Assembly (NCBI GenBank): GCA_027579435.1
Contig: JANBPK010000748.1
Coordinates: forward strand, 1 to 64,000
From: Candolleomyces eurysporus
Lineage: Eukaryota > Basidiomycota > Agaricomycetes > Agaricales > Psathyrellaceae
Direction: 5' to 3'
DNA: 64,000 bases
The notes below the pieces were generated by a model that was not told where the DNA came from, searched no databases, and saw only the letters and a list, made by a program, of their open reading frames with translations. Made by a program: the position numbers and the translations under genes. Below, piece after piece: positions 36,890 to 49,661 of the stretch (the stretch's first letter is position 1; every line of letters begins with the position of its first letter).

Positions 36890-38195
36890 ATGTCCTCAAC
36901 GAAATCACCGGAGCTTGCAAAGCCTCCAGGCCCATGCTGTTTCGAGGGCGTCAAGCACTCCGGAGACCCACTCGGGCGGGAAGATGTCATCGGTGGAATC
37001 CCGACGTATGTTTCAGAGCCTGTCGAAGGATTTAAACCTGGCGGAAAAATTATACTCTTCTTCGCGGACATCTACGGACCGCTTTTCATCAATAGCAAGT
37101 TGATACAAGATTACTTTGCTTCTCAGGGTGAGTCACCAATGGCCTTTGATTACTTCTTTCCTTGAGCGAGCTCAATGAATTTGAACTCAATCTTCTGATG
37201 ATCGATGACCAATGATGTCGATATGGAATTCAAGGCTACTTGGTCTTGGGAATCGATTATTTCCAGGGAGATGCGGTCTACCTACACGATAACGAACAAG
37301 GCTTCGATCGTGAAGGCTGGAAGACGAAGAACCTGGAGAATGCCAAGAAAATCGTCCCGGGCTGGGTAGAGGAAGTCCGCAAGACTTACGGTCAGTAGCT
37401 TCAGTCCTGTTACTTGGGTAGAATCAGCTGAGCGACGCGTACTACAACTAGGTCAAGACGCAAAGTATAGTGCTGTTGGTAAGCTCAAAATTAACTGCTT
37501 CGTGTCCTTGGCATCTACGGGGGTCAAGGTTCTGTGTCGCTGAACTGATCGATCCTATCCAGGGTATTGCTTTGGAGCTCCGTTCACCCTCAACTACGCT
37601 GCTACTGAGTGGTTGTCTGCAGGTGGGTATTGCGCGTCTGCGTCCCCAGGTCGTTCCTGACCTTAACATTTTTACTTTCTAAATCGCAGCCGCAATCGCT
37701 CACCCGGCATATCTGAATGAGGATCACTTCCAGAAACTAAAGAGTGGGCTCCACCACTAATTTCGGTGTTTTTGGCTAAATTGTCCCTTCAGAACCCCTC
37801 CTGCTCTCCTTAGCAGGTGAGTAGTAATCCTCTCGCTCAGCCCTAGTTCTCTTAATAGTCTGCACTTGGCGCTTCTCCTCTTACTCTGCGAATCCTTCCA
37901 GAAACCGATCACACCTTCCCAACCGAGTCTCGTCGGAGAGCCGTGGACATCCTCTCTGAGAACAAGTCAACCTACCACGTCCAGATCTTCTCAGGAGTTG
38001 CTCATGGCTTCGCGGTGAGGGGTGATCCCGCGGTGGAGAACAGCCGTAAGTTCATTCTTTTCAGAGTCTCTTGATCTTAGAAGCATTCGAGAGATCGTCT
38101 CATTTGCTTGGTATTGACTACACGTACATCTAGGCTGGGTCAAGGAGGAATGCGCGCGAAGCATCATTGCTTGGTTTGACCGCTTCAGTAAATAG
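36890..38195 (+). CDS. Dienelactone hydrolase family protein
   Basis: Eight exons (36890-37127, 37235-37390, 37452-37478, 37563-37622, 37690-37743, 37793-37816, 37902-38045, 38134-38195) join in phase to 254 aa, the usual size for the family. The alpha/beta-hydrolase triad is visible: nucleophile Cys143 in GYCFGAPF, Asp189 in ETDHTFP and His221 in VAHGFAVRG. Dienelactone hydrolases open lactone rings in chlorocatechol and other aromatic breakdown; fungal members are mostly uncharacterised cytosolic esterase-like enzymes. There is no signal peptide. The N-terminal Pro-Pro-Gly-Pro-Cys-Cys region is typical of fungal AIM2-like members. The substrate is unknown. Confidence 0.9.
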
Positions 38196-39445
38196 GCTTC
38201 TGGGAACCTGCAACCATGCGACCTGCGAAAGAATTGTGATGAAATCGTTGAATTCGAAGCAATCTGTTCGGTAGTAGAGCGTAGAGGGGGCGACTAGTAT
38301 TTCATTGTCGTGTGAGGCGATTGAAGACTAGCCGGAGTTGGTCAAAGCTTTGATGGCCTTCGAAGATCTGCAATGCCCCTTGGCCAATTCCAGCAACACG
38401 ACTTCTTCTACGGGGTGACCTCAATTGGTTCTTGCCGTAGGACACGGTGATCTTTCAGTTTCTCGATCGAAGAACGCCGAAGAACGTCTTGGCAGAGAGA
38501 TTTACCGCCTGAATCGACGTCTGGCAGTATCAAGGTATGACGCACTGAGCCTGCTTCAAAACCGCCAATTATCTTGTATTGGAAAAGAAGAGCGTTAAAT
38601 CACTGAGACTATTGCGCGAGCACAGTTGAACAGAATTTCGCGAGCGTATTTTGCTCATGGCGTTGGCGAAGCATTACCAGAGGTGCACTTTTGAGGACTC
38701 AGGAGGTATTTTATCATTGGATAGTCAGTGCTTTATTCCCTCGTTCCTCATCCAATCAATGTGACGCGCGATTTGTTTTCCCCCAACTTGTGACTGCTAA
38801 CGGCGGTATGTCCTCATTGATGGGAAACTTGCGCCAATAGGAACTTGCTTATAAAAATAAGCTCAATCCAAGCGTGCCCTAGCCTGTCAGAGGTCACCTT
38901 TCTTGCTGACAGCTCAAAGCCAAAATTTTCTCGAGTGCGCGGCTAAGGCGCGCCAAGGACGGAACATAACCTGCCACTGTAAAGGGTAGGTAAAGGGTCT
39001 GAGCATCAGAGAACACAGCCCACGTTCGGCTGACATCGGACCTACCCAGTACGTAGAGCACCATTTACTTGGGCATCTTTGAATCAATTGGATCAAGTAC
39101 ACCCGAAAAGTGTCTAAGTATTACGGCTTTCTAATCGGAACCGTGACCTCACCCTCCGGCCTTTATATAGAGGCCAGGAGTTTGTTGGTGGCCCACGGGT
39201 CATTTCCCGGTTGACTTCTCCCCAGCGCTTTTATCTGCCATTGACAAACGTTTGTCCTCGCTTGAGTGGCACCCACCTAGACACAGCACGTTCGCCACAT
39301 CTAGCGCAGCGACTACTTGACATTATCTGCTATCCCTCTCTTAGCTTCTCAGCTCGTACTCGCGCGCTTGCAAGCCGACCCACTCGTTTCCCCATTTCTA
39401 CATAATCCGACTCTCCATTCACCCCTTTTCCCTTTTGACTGATTG
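38196..39445. other. Intergenic region
   Basis: 1.25 kb with only short frames. The right part, CT-rich near 39200-39430, is probably the promoter and 5' leader of the first CNNM gene. No repeat or RNA gene was noticed. Confidence 0.4.
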
Positions 39446-41810
39446 ATGCCTATATCGAGCTCTACTGCCTTTCGAATATCTCTGGTCCTTTCGTTAACTC
39501 AACATGCGAGCAGGGCGCTTGGGTCTCCCCTCTTCACCGTCACCTCTGCGAAACACAAAAATGAAGGGTCCGATCCTAGTAGTCCGGAGTTCTGGTACCA
39601 CATGTTTATCAGCGCGTTGCTCGTGCTGGCTGGTGGAATTTGTGCCGGGTTCGTCCGGTTTCCTTCTCGCCCCCTACCCGAGCTGTTCTTTTAACTCTAC
39701 CCCCACCCCTCTGACCCTTTGTTTGTTCGTCGTGTATCGTGCGCTAATGACGCGTTATCTTCATCGCTAGGTTGACCCTCGGGCTGATGGGTTTGGATGA
39801 TTTGCATTTGAGGGTCCTAGCGGCCTCCTCTGAAAATCCTCGGGAAAAGCGAAACGCACAGACAGGTATGTCGCACTCCTCTCCGCGGTTTATTATGTGA
39901 CCGCTCAAACGTATTACCGCAGTGCTGAACCTGCTGCACAAACGGAGGCATTGGGTCCTCGTGGTGAGTTTCCCCGACGTTTCCATCTCTTCCTACGAGG
40001 ATACTGATTGTGCCGGATAGGTCCTGCTCCTGAGCAACGTCGTGAGTAGACATCACTGTCATTCATTGTTTTTAGACGTTCCTTAACTCGGGGCGCGATA
40101 GATTGTCAACGAAAGTTTGCCAATTTTCCTCGACAATGCTGTGAGTGGATTCATCAATTCCTCCGTTCATATGTCTGACGACGAACGTGTGTAGCTTGGA
40201 GGTGGCGTCGCCGCAATCTTCATTTCCACTGCTGCAATTGGTGAGTGGCACTAATTCTATTCTTACTCTATCCCTCCCACTGACCCTTAACCCAACTAGT
40301 CATCTTTGGGTACGCATCTCATTCCGTTCTCCCCGCAGTGGAACATGTCTAATAACATATCGACTATTCCGATATTGGAATATCAGAGAGTACGTTCCTC
40401 CACTTATCCCTCCCATAGCAGACCCTTGACTGACGTTAATATCGCTTGTCAGGATCATTCCTCAAGCCATTAGCGTTCGCTATGGACTTGGCATTGGTGC
40501 CTCTTGCGCTCCTTTTGTGATTGCTCTGATGTATATCATGGGTGCGTACCTCGGTTCATATCACCGTTCTCTCCCGAACAACCGCCAAAAAAAANAAAAC
40601 GTGTCCCTGACATCCTCGTTCCCTTTTACAGCTCCCGTGGCATATCCCATCTCGTGGCTTCTTGACTTGGCCTTGGGAAGCGACGAGCGTCATACGTACA
40701 AGAAAGCCGAGCTCAAGTCGTTGCTCCAGTTTCATAGTACTGGAGCTGAACCCCTTAGGGAAGACGAGATCAGTATCTTGAATGGAGTTCTGGAGCTGGG
40801 GTCAAAAAGGATTGAGAGTATTATGACTCCACTTAAAGTTAGTATTCCTACGACATTTCGAAGGACTCCGAAATACTGACGGTTCTGTATAGAATGCAAT
40901 GGTTCTCAGTATGGATACCGTCCTTGACCAGGCGGCCTTTGATGCGATGTAGGTCAAGCTTTTCTCTATTGTTCTTCGGTTGCTGACTCGGAATATAGTG
41001 TCCACAGTGGGTACTCGCGGCTCCCTGTTCATCTCCCTGGCCGACCAAAGGCGTTTGTCGGTCTCCTTCTCGTCAAAACGGTGAGTAACCCACCCAACAA
41101 CAGGCTCCTTCCCTACTTGACACTCTTGCTAACAAATGTATTTGCTTTAGCTCCTGGGATATGACCCGAAACAAGCCCTCCCGGTATCTTCATTCCAGCT
41201 GTCCATTCTGCCTGAGGCGCACACGTCAATTAATTGCTTCCAAGCTTTGGATTACTTGTAAGCGTGTCTCATGACCACCTTTCATTTGTTCGAAAATTTT
41301 TACTAACGTCACTCGCCTATTTTTACTACTTGGCTCTTGCCATTTAGCCAAACTGGACGTGCTCACCTGCTTCTCATTAGCCGAACCCCGGGCCAGGAAG
41401 GAGGCGCGTTAGGCGTGGTAACGCTGGAAGGTTAGTAGATATGGCTTCTGATTGCTCTCAGAGAATATGATGCTGATGGCCCTTCAATGGTTTAGATATC
41501 ATCGAGGTTCGTTCACTTGAGCCAGGAGCGAACAAGGCACGTTGACTGACCGACTGAACAGGAAATGATTACGGAGGAAATCATCGACGAGACTGACAGG
41601 TACTCGGATAACCAGTGCAAGGTCACGGTTTCGAGGACCACTTCCGAGTTCCAATTGAACAAGTGAGTGGAGATGATCGTGTTCTTCGCCTGATCGTAAT
41701 GACTAAACCTGGGAAATAATAGTATCGTGGAACGGTCTTGCGACGAAACTAGTTCGTTGCTGGCATGCTCGATTACTTCTGAGTCGAGCAAGTCTTACAG
41801 CTCTCTATAA
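39446..41810 (+). CDS. CNNM/Mam3-type metal transporter, copy 1
   Basis: A multi-exon gene with ATG at 39446 and TAA at 41810. An N-terminal hydrophobic segment is followed by a DUF21 (CNNM) transmembrane domain with GLTLGLMGLDDLHLRVL and IVNESLPIFLDNALGGG, then a CBS pair with IMTPLK and GVVTLEDIIEE, and a short Ser-rich tail. Fungal Mam3 lies in the vacuolar membrane and affects manganese and magnesium handling. An N at 40595 lies in an intron beside an A run. All conserved exons are present, so it looks functional. It stands in tandem with a paralogue 360 bp downstream. Confidence 0.88.
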
Positions 41811-42169
41811 CATTTTTCTAGTTTTTGGGCCGCTAGTCGAGCCCTTCATTTTCTTGGGTTGAGCACTGTTTTGTTTTTGGCCTCCGCAATTCGGAAAAAG
41901 CTCTTGGTTCTTTGTTGTTGTACACATCCGGTCACTGTAGGATACACACTCATTCTTCCTCCTGTAAATCCGCTCTATACATCAATGTATCCCTTCAATC
42001 CCTCATCTACTGGAGATTGCACTCCGACTGCCCTTGATGGTGGCGGCGCTAAACCGGCAGCGGGCCGCGGTGACCTCACAAACATGTGCAACGCGGCGAT
42101 CAACGTTCCTCGGAGCTGCACTCAGCGTCATCGTCACCGTTTCAATACCACTCCGCCTCGTTGAACGCA

Positions 42170-44308
42170 ATGCGGCCGCGGTTGGCCTCTGCTCTCTTCC
42201 TCTCAATACGCGTCGTCCTCGCTTCGCCATTCTTCAAACAGCACAACGGACCCCCTCATGAAGAGCCAGAGAAGCCAGGGTCACCGGAATTCTATGAAAA
42301 GCTGATCATCAGCGCGGTTTTGGTGGTGGTTGGGGGTATATTTGCTGGGTGAGTCCCTAGTTTCGCAAGTTTTGAATTGGTAATTTGAACAGTCTGGTGT
42401 CTTTTAGGCTTACACTAGGTCTTATGGGTCTGGACGAGCTACACCTTCGTGTGCTTTCAGCATCATCTGACGACCCTGTGGAGAAGAGGAATGCAGCTAC
42501 AGGTTCGGAGCGCTCGATATGTGGCATGTTTTGGACGTGGCGCGCTGAAGCAGCTTCTAGTACTGAGACTATTGGAGAAAGGGCGCCATTGGGTGCTTGT
42601 GGTGTGTATTGGTGTTCGCCTTCGACTTGTTCCAGGCTGACCGACACCTTTGTCCAGGTTTTGTTGCTCGGGAACGTCGTATGTGATTCGCATTACCTTC
42701 GGAGAACTATGAAAGGTGACAGTAGATGCCATTGCACAGATTGTAAACGAAAGTTTGCCAATCTTCTTGGATAGCGCGGTAGGTAGCGACAGTGCCGTCC
42801 GGCGGCTTTCACTGACGGTTTGGACAGCTCGGAGGAGGCCTTGCGGCTGTCGTGATTTCAACAACTGCTATTGGTGAGTACTATGCATTACTTGAAGCAA
42901 GTATAAGTCTAACTCGAGTCCTGCTACAGTCATCTTTGGGTTCGTGCCTTCCCGTTCTAACCTTTTTGTTCGAACTAACGAAACGGGACGCATCGTTGGT
43001 TACACAGAGAGTGCGTGTCTGTCCTCTTCTTCCACACCTGAAACTCCCTGACCGCACCTCAGGATCATCCCACAAGCTCTCAGCGTTCGGTACGGACTCG
43101 CTATCGGCGCCCGGTGCGCACCCCTCGTCCTTGGCATGATGTATCTCTTCGCGCCCGTGGCCTGGCCCATAGCCAAGCTCCTTGACTTGCTCCTCGGCAA
43201 GAACGAAACGAACACGTACAAGAAGGCAGAATTGAAGTCGTTCTTGCAGTTCCATCGTACAGGAGAGGAGCCACTCCGGGACGATGAGATCACCATTCTC
43301 AATGGGGTGTTGGAGTTGAATACTAAAGACGTGCAGGAGATTATGACACCATTGAAGGATACGGTCATTTTGAGCGCGGATACGATTCTGGATCATAAAG
43401 CCGTGGATAAGATGTGCGCGACCTTCGCTCCTTCTTGTCATTGGGTTGAGTTTTGTGCTGATGAAATTACTCGAATGCAGCCTTTTGAGCGGCTACTCGC
43501 GGTTCCCCGTCCATGAACCTGGCAACCCTCTAGCGTTCATTGGGACATTGCTCGTCAAGAAGGTATGCTCAAATATCCGGCTCCATTTATCTTCTTTGCT
43601 CACTTTATTATTCTGCTTGCAGCTACTCACCTACGACCCGAGCAAAGGCCTGCCTGTCTCTTCGTTCCCTCTGACAATTCTCCCTGAAGCCCTACCAACT
43701 ATCAACTGTTTCCAAGCTCTTGACTATTTGTACGTGCTCTTTGTCTGGAGCTTCCACTATCTGTTTTGGCTGACCCGCGAATTACTTAGCCAAACCGGGC
43801 GCGCACATCTACTACTGATCAGCAAAACGCCAGGAAAAGCCGGAGGCGCGTTGGGTGTTATCACTTTGGAGGATATCATCGAGGTGGGTTCTTGACCTAG
43901 ATGCCACCGCGCGAACAATATCAATATTGAAATCTTATCTTCTTTTGCTGCCCCAGGAAATCATTTCGGAAGAGATTGTCGACGAGACAGATCGGTACGA
44001 AGATAACAGGAGTAAACGGAAAGCAAGGCGTGCGACGACCGCTGCGATCATGAGAGGGTGCGCTTTTTCTTCCTCTTCTGCGTGTATCATCATACTAGAA
44101 TATCCCACTTACTTCNTTTTTTTTCAGCATTGTCGAGCGGGAACGAAGGCGCCCGTACTCAACTGAACGCTCACCCTTGATCGGTGCAATTGATGTGAGC
44201 AGAAGTAATTCGGTCGAAGGGAGGACCTATGGGACGATGCAGGAACATCCAGATGACCTCACCGGGAATGGTCAGATTGTGTTGAGCGAGTCACCGAGGG
44301 AGTCTTAG
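42170..44308 (+). CDS. CNNM/Mam3-type metal transporter, copy 2
   Basis: The start ATG is at 42170 and the stop TAG at 44308. The architecture is as in the upstream paralogue: GLMGLDELHLRVL, IVNESLPIFLDSA, IIPQALSVRYGLAIGA, TYKKAELKSFLQFHRTG, IMTPLKDTV and GVITLEDIIEE, then a longer basic and acidic tail. Introns fall at the same places as in copy 1, showing an old tandem duplication with substantial protein divergence. An N at 44116 is in an intron tract. A piece of this gene (about 42680-43163) is repeated at 56253-56733. Confidence 0.88.
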
Positions 44309-45818
44309 GGATGGCGTACGTTTCCCGACGCCTGCTGGTTGGTGCCTACCTGTGGTCACTGCGGCCTTTTGAGGTCGTTCTTGGAAAACGCATTTTGAAA
44401 AAGGGATGAGAGGCCTCAAATGAGACGCAAGGCAGAATCCTCCTTACACATATATCTCTTCAATCTTTTTGAAATTTTGGGCGCAAATGTTCTCGATTTG
44501 TTTTATTATCAATGTACATTTTTGGATAACCCATTGCCCTGACATGCGGCACGATTTGATAACGACTATTGCCCTTCCCCTCTTTTCTGCTGTTCCAACC
44601 TCTATGTGCTCGCGCAAGGAGAAACGAAGGGTGTGGAGAGTGCACATGCATTCTTTCGGCTTCATCTTCGGAGACAGCCGACTGGATCCTCACAGATTAT
44701 TCAGCGAAAAGTCGGGCCTACTCAGCTCGCAGGCAGTCTTGCTGGTCAGTGAGCAGGTCCTTGTAAGACGGCCGCATCGGGACCCCTCCGTCTTAGGCTG
44801 TACCCCCNAAAAAAGAATGAATCTAGACCTCAAAATCGACTCAACAGATGAAGAACCACACCAGGAATGAGAAAGTGACAGATGCGACGTCGTTACCCAG
44901 CAATCTGAATTGGTGTTCCCAAATCCATGACGGCCGAGCAGGCCGAGAAGGGATAGAAACAGTCGTCGCCGCACGAGACGATTGACTTTTTAAGCCTAGG
45001 AGAAAACCCGCCTTTCCTTATAGAGCTGCATAAATAAAATTATGCCCAATTCTGGAGGCTGTTTCATTCTACCAAGATCTCTTGACAAGCTCCAGAGAGT
45101 CAGCCACCATCGTGTACCAGTGCACCATCGAGTACATACTGCAGGCTGAGATGTACGACAAGACTCATGATTACCCTCGCAAACACTTCGACCATGGCCA
45201 ATCGTCACCATAGCTCCAAAGATGTGAAGGGGCAACTCATTGTGATGTGCGCGCTTGGTCCGCGCATGAAGCCGAGCGCCGGCCTATCATTTTATGCTGT
45301 TACTACCATCTGATGGTGTGATTGAATCAGTATTGTGGTAGATGGCAGAAGGTAAGGAACGGCCGGTGTGCGCTCAAACAACGGCGTTTACTCAGGCGTT
45401 GCTTCTAGGTGTAGCAAGGCTCTGCCTACGGTTAACTCATCTTGCCGCTACGATGCTATTATCTCAGATGGAACAGCTGCACGAGAGCGTCTCTTCTCAT
45501 TCGTTAGGGAAGATCATTTTCCATTTTCAAGAGCGCTGCGGAAGAAGAAAGCGCCATCGAAGGAGAGTTGGCCTGAAATAGTCCTAAGTGGAAAAGCGGA
45601 GTGTTCTCTTGCATTTAATTCAGATCGGAAAGTACCTGTCACTCAGAGATACAAGGCACAGGACTGGCCCAATTTAGAGGTCCAGATAGGCAATTTGTTT
45701 CATATATCTTCATTTAGTTGACAAGGGTTACCGCGGGCGCTTAACGAAGAGCGTTCACGTGTGGGCCCCAGCATTGCCTCAGTAATTCCCTCTTTCTTCC
45801 TCCCATTGGTTCACTATT
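44309..45818. other. Intergenic region
   Basis: 1.5 kb with no supported gene. It includes an N at 44808 next to homopolymers and short frames without domains. The right end should contain the promoter of the NACHT-ankyrin gene. Confidence 0.4.
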
Positions 45819-48800
45819 ATGGAGGTTGCAGACTCTGACGCGACAGCAGACAATAGTAAGAGCCATAGACCAACCACGCTCTTAGAGCTCACTTTCGGTG
45901 ACAGGCCAACACACCTTTGCGCATGCCCGAGTTCTCACTAACGGGGACGCACGGTTCAACACCGTCGCGGGGAATATGAATGTTTACGAGAATTGCGCCT
46001 TCTCCACAGAGGTCAAGGCCAACGAAGGAGTCGACTGCGCTCAAGGTGGGATTTGGCTGTACTGTTCAACCCAGACGCTTGTTGCTGATTGAGCCACAGA
46101 GAGTAAACTGTTCCAGAAGATCTCCAGCTGGTTGGGGGGATATCAATTTCACTAGCATCTACTCCGAATCATTCTCCGAAGGAACAGAAGGAACGGGGAT
46201 GTGGTTTATCGAGACGCAAGAGTTTCGACGTTGGGCGGAAGGTGACCTCCCAGTTCTATGGGGGACTGGAAAGCGTAAGTTGCTCCAGATGTCATCCTGT
46301 AATCCCAAATATGTTCTGATCATTAACTATGACCAGCCGGTGCAGGAAAAACGACCCTATCGTTTGTTCTCCTTTTCCATGAAGCAGGCTCCTTGCTCTA
46401 ATTCTCCGACCTACTTGGCAGTTCCATCGTCATCAGCCATCTTCGAACAAACCCTGAGTTGAAGCAGAAGCAAATACCTGTTATTTTCGCTTACTGTCGC
46501 TATTCCGAAAAATATTCCGCCATCCAAATACTCTCCTCATGGGTGAAGCAACTCTTGCAACACGATCGGTCAAACTTTCAACATATCAGCCATAATTTTC
46601 TGTCACCTGAGGACGAGGAGGCTCCTCCAACAAACAGACAACTTTTGGGATTTCTCTCATCCATTGCTCAGACTTATGAGCGGGTTTTCATTGTTCTGGA
46701 TGGCTTAGATGAAGCCGAAGAAAGCGATCGGCAACAGTTGCTCGACGGGCTCAATTCTCTCCCTCCCAACATGCACTCTTTGATTATGTCTCGTCCGTTG
46801 GTATCGTTCGAATACTTGGTCCCAGGAGCCGCGTTTTTGGATATTCAAGCTCGCAATGAAGACGTGGAGCGGTTTGTCAGGAAGAAGATTGACGAAGTCC
46901 CGACACTTCGGGCCGTGCTACGAGGCAAAGAAGCTTCTAAAGATCAGTTGTGTGCTGCCATTAAGGAAAGCTCTCATGGAATGTGGGTCCAGTTTCGCAT
47001 ACTTCTCTGAATCATGCTCAATTCATTCTCACTCTTAGGTTCCTGGTAGCCAGGCTTCAAGTGGAGGCGTTGAAAGGCTGTACCAACGTTACTAGCTTGA
47101 CATCCACGCTGCAAGAGCTACCAACAGGTGTAAACGACCTTTATCTCCACACTCTGGATCGCATCGAGTCCCAAGGTCCGCAGAAGGCTCTGTTAGCGAG
47201 AAAAACCTTCCTTTGGGCAACGTACGGCTTTGAAACTTTGAAAATTCAACAGCTACAAGAGGCGTTGGCGGTCAGCCTAGTTTCGGAGACCTTTGACGAA
47301 GACAGTATCGTGACCGAAGAACTGATTCATGACGTATGCTGCGGCCTCATCTCTCTCGACTGTAATTATGGTGTCAGGTTCATTCGTAAGTCCTCAGTCC
47401 TATATGATGTCCCGTACTCAAAAAAGAATCATAGACTACACAACGCGTGATTTCCTCAGAGATAAATGCTCATCCTGGTTCCTTGAGCAGCCACACGCCA
47501 CCTTGGCCTCCAGCTGCGTTATCTACTTATCATCCAACAAGACTCCATCATTCCGGAATCTCGCACGTTACGCTCATGAACATTGGGGATGTCACGCACG
47601 CCTTGCTTCTCAAGAAGTCTCGGAACTACCACGTCTTGTATCCGAATTCCTTGTGAGATTTCCTAGTCATAGGTGGTTGAGACTGGATGGTAGGCCATAC
47701 GCGAATTGGTGGATCTTCCCCGAACCGGTAAACTCTGGCCACCTCGCCGCGTTGTTAGGCCTGAAGAGCTACCTGTCAAGGCACGTAGAGGTTACCGCAA
47801 CGAACCGGTACACACTCCTTCACATCGCTGCAATTGGCGGTTCCGTCGATACTGCCGGGTGTTGTCTGGCCCGATTCTCGGCCACCAACCGAAGGCAGTG
47901 TTTCAATGAAACCGCCCCCGATACTCGCCATGTCCATCGTGGATGCAAAAATCTTCTGGAAGCAGCGCATCGAATGAATTTCCAAGCGGTCCAAGAATTC
48001 CTCTCCCAACTCCCAAACCACGAAATCGACCCCAATGCCTTCGCAGCTTGCGGTTGTAATCTCCTTGTTTGTGCTTCTAGAAGCGGAGACGAAGATACGG
48101 TGCACTCGATCCTTCCTTTCATCAACTGGCACGACTATCCCAACAAGCAGGATTGCAAGTTCGGTAGAACTGCACTTCTGTGGGCGTCTTATTTCGGTCA
48201 CGACTCGCTCGTTCAGCTCTTCCTCTCTCAGCAAGGAGTCTCAGTCCATCACCGAGACAAACAAGGAAACACGGCACTCATGCTTGCCGCCAGCGGTGGG
48301 CACGAAGACGTTATCCGAAGCCTGCTTGCTTCTCCGAGAGTCACCAAAGTCAATGCTCGGAACTGGAATAGAGATACGGCCGCATCGTTAGCAGAGTGGC
48401 ACGGGTACAAGGATATTGCTCACTTGCTGGGGCTGAGGAGTGACTTGGAAGATTCTGGAGACGATGTGACAGGGATATCCGAAATCCTCAACATGATCAT
48501 CACACTTCCCGGGCCTGCCGAAGTCATCACACTTCCCGGGGCGGCCGAAGAGGGAGAAAGCAAACAAGGAGAGCTCGACCTCAACGTTGCGGATGCGGCC
48601 CCCGTGTCGGTCGGGTCTCAGCTTGGGCCGTCTCGCAATGAAGCTTTGTTGACTTCGTTATTACAGGTTGGTCCATTCGCCTCCTTCCGTTCGATTTTCT
48701 TGTTTTTGGTTATCATCTCGATTCCGTCTTCTTCTTTTGTTTACTTTGCGCTGCGGATTGATGCAGGTTATGATATGCTGGCTGGGTTTTGGAAGTCTGA

Positions 48801-48855
48801 GTTCTACTCTGTTTCTATTCATATTTTGTCGTGTCTCTGTGTTCCTTTGCTGTAA
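45819..48855 (+). CDS. NACHT-ankyrin protein (NLR-like) with C-terminal hydrophobic segment
   Basis: Exon 1 starts at 45819. Exon 2 codes a short Gly/Asn motif (GDARFNTVAGNMNVYENC). Then come a TGMWFIETQEF lead-in, Walker A (GKPGAGKTTLS, split by two introns near 46279 and 46357), Walker B (VFIVLDGLDEAEE) and a helical region. The C-terminal half holds about five ankyrin repeats, best seen in TALLWASYFGHDSLVQLFL and TALMLAASGGHEDVIRSLL (about 47800-48430). After an acidic linker comes a hydrophobic helix near 48690-48750. The architecture is that of fungal STAND/NLR proteins. Near 46130 a G6 run forces a frame change if the usual KISSWLG lead-in is coding; one base less would fit, or an acceptor at CTCCAG could avoid it. 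The ligand is unknown. Confidence 0.82.
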
Positions 48856-49661
48856 TCAATGGACAGATTCTCTCCTTCGTCCGAGTTCCGTCATCATGAT
48901 CGCATCATCCCGGCTCTTCTGTGGTCGGTGCTACCCCACATGTCCACGTCTTTTTTGACTTTTTTTTTCTTTTGCGAACCAGGTTAATACATCGAGTGAA
49001 GATTGTACCAGCAGGCGTGAACCCTTAGCTAACAGCAACTCGAGATTCGTCTCTGCCCACACGGGATATCTGAATCGTGTCCTCGCAAATTCCCATTGAG
49101 TGTTGTTACATGCACCGCGTACTGGAATCTCAGTGCGGTAATCGATACCTGCAACGTTTTTGAACGGGTGTCAGCGCAAAGAGCGAAGACCCGTCCACGA
49201 AGTGTGCGAGTATAGAGCCCCGCCAGAACGGTGGGAAGAAGAAGCTCCAGGAGGACGTGAGCCATGAAAAATCCGCCGTCGTATTCAAACACGCATCCGT
49301 TGCTTACTCTACTACCGGAGGCTACCAGACTATGCAAAAGAAGCGAATGTTGACGTGGCTTTAAGATCGGCACCGCCAGCTTCCACGCCCCTGGGAACAA
49401 ATACTCCGGTTTTGAAGCGTCAACTCGGATGTGAGTGCATCCATCGCTGAGCTGGAGCAGATGAGGTGTTATCAGATAAAGGTTTCGAAAGAGATGCGAT
49501 GATAGGAAGTAATTCATGATGTACATTGCGTGAAAAGATATAAACAGGAGGCGGACATATCGAGGTGGTTGTACGCATGACTGGTCAATGTGACGAGCCC
49601 TAACATGGCGATCCTGGTGGTAAAAATACATTCTGAAACATAGTAGGAACGTACAACCGCT
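48856..49661. other. Intergenic region with an unassigned 200-residue frame
   Basis: Between the NACHT-ankyrin stop and the permease stop. A minus-strand frame (49631-49029) is open for 200 codons but has no recognisable domain, and its upper 150 bp is shared with the other duplicate where it is not conserved, so it is probably chance. Homology to the second duplication copy begins at about 49481. Confidence 0.4.

Noticed and set aside
49029..49631. 200-codon minus-strand frame as a gene
   Set aside because: No domain, no splice structure, and the part overlapping the duplicate is not conserved as a frame in copy B.
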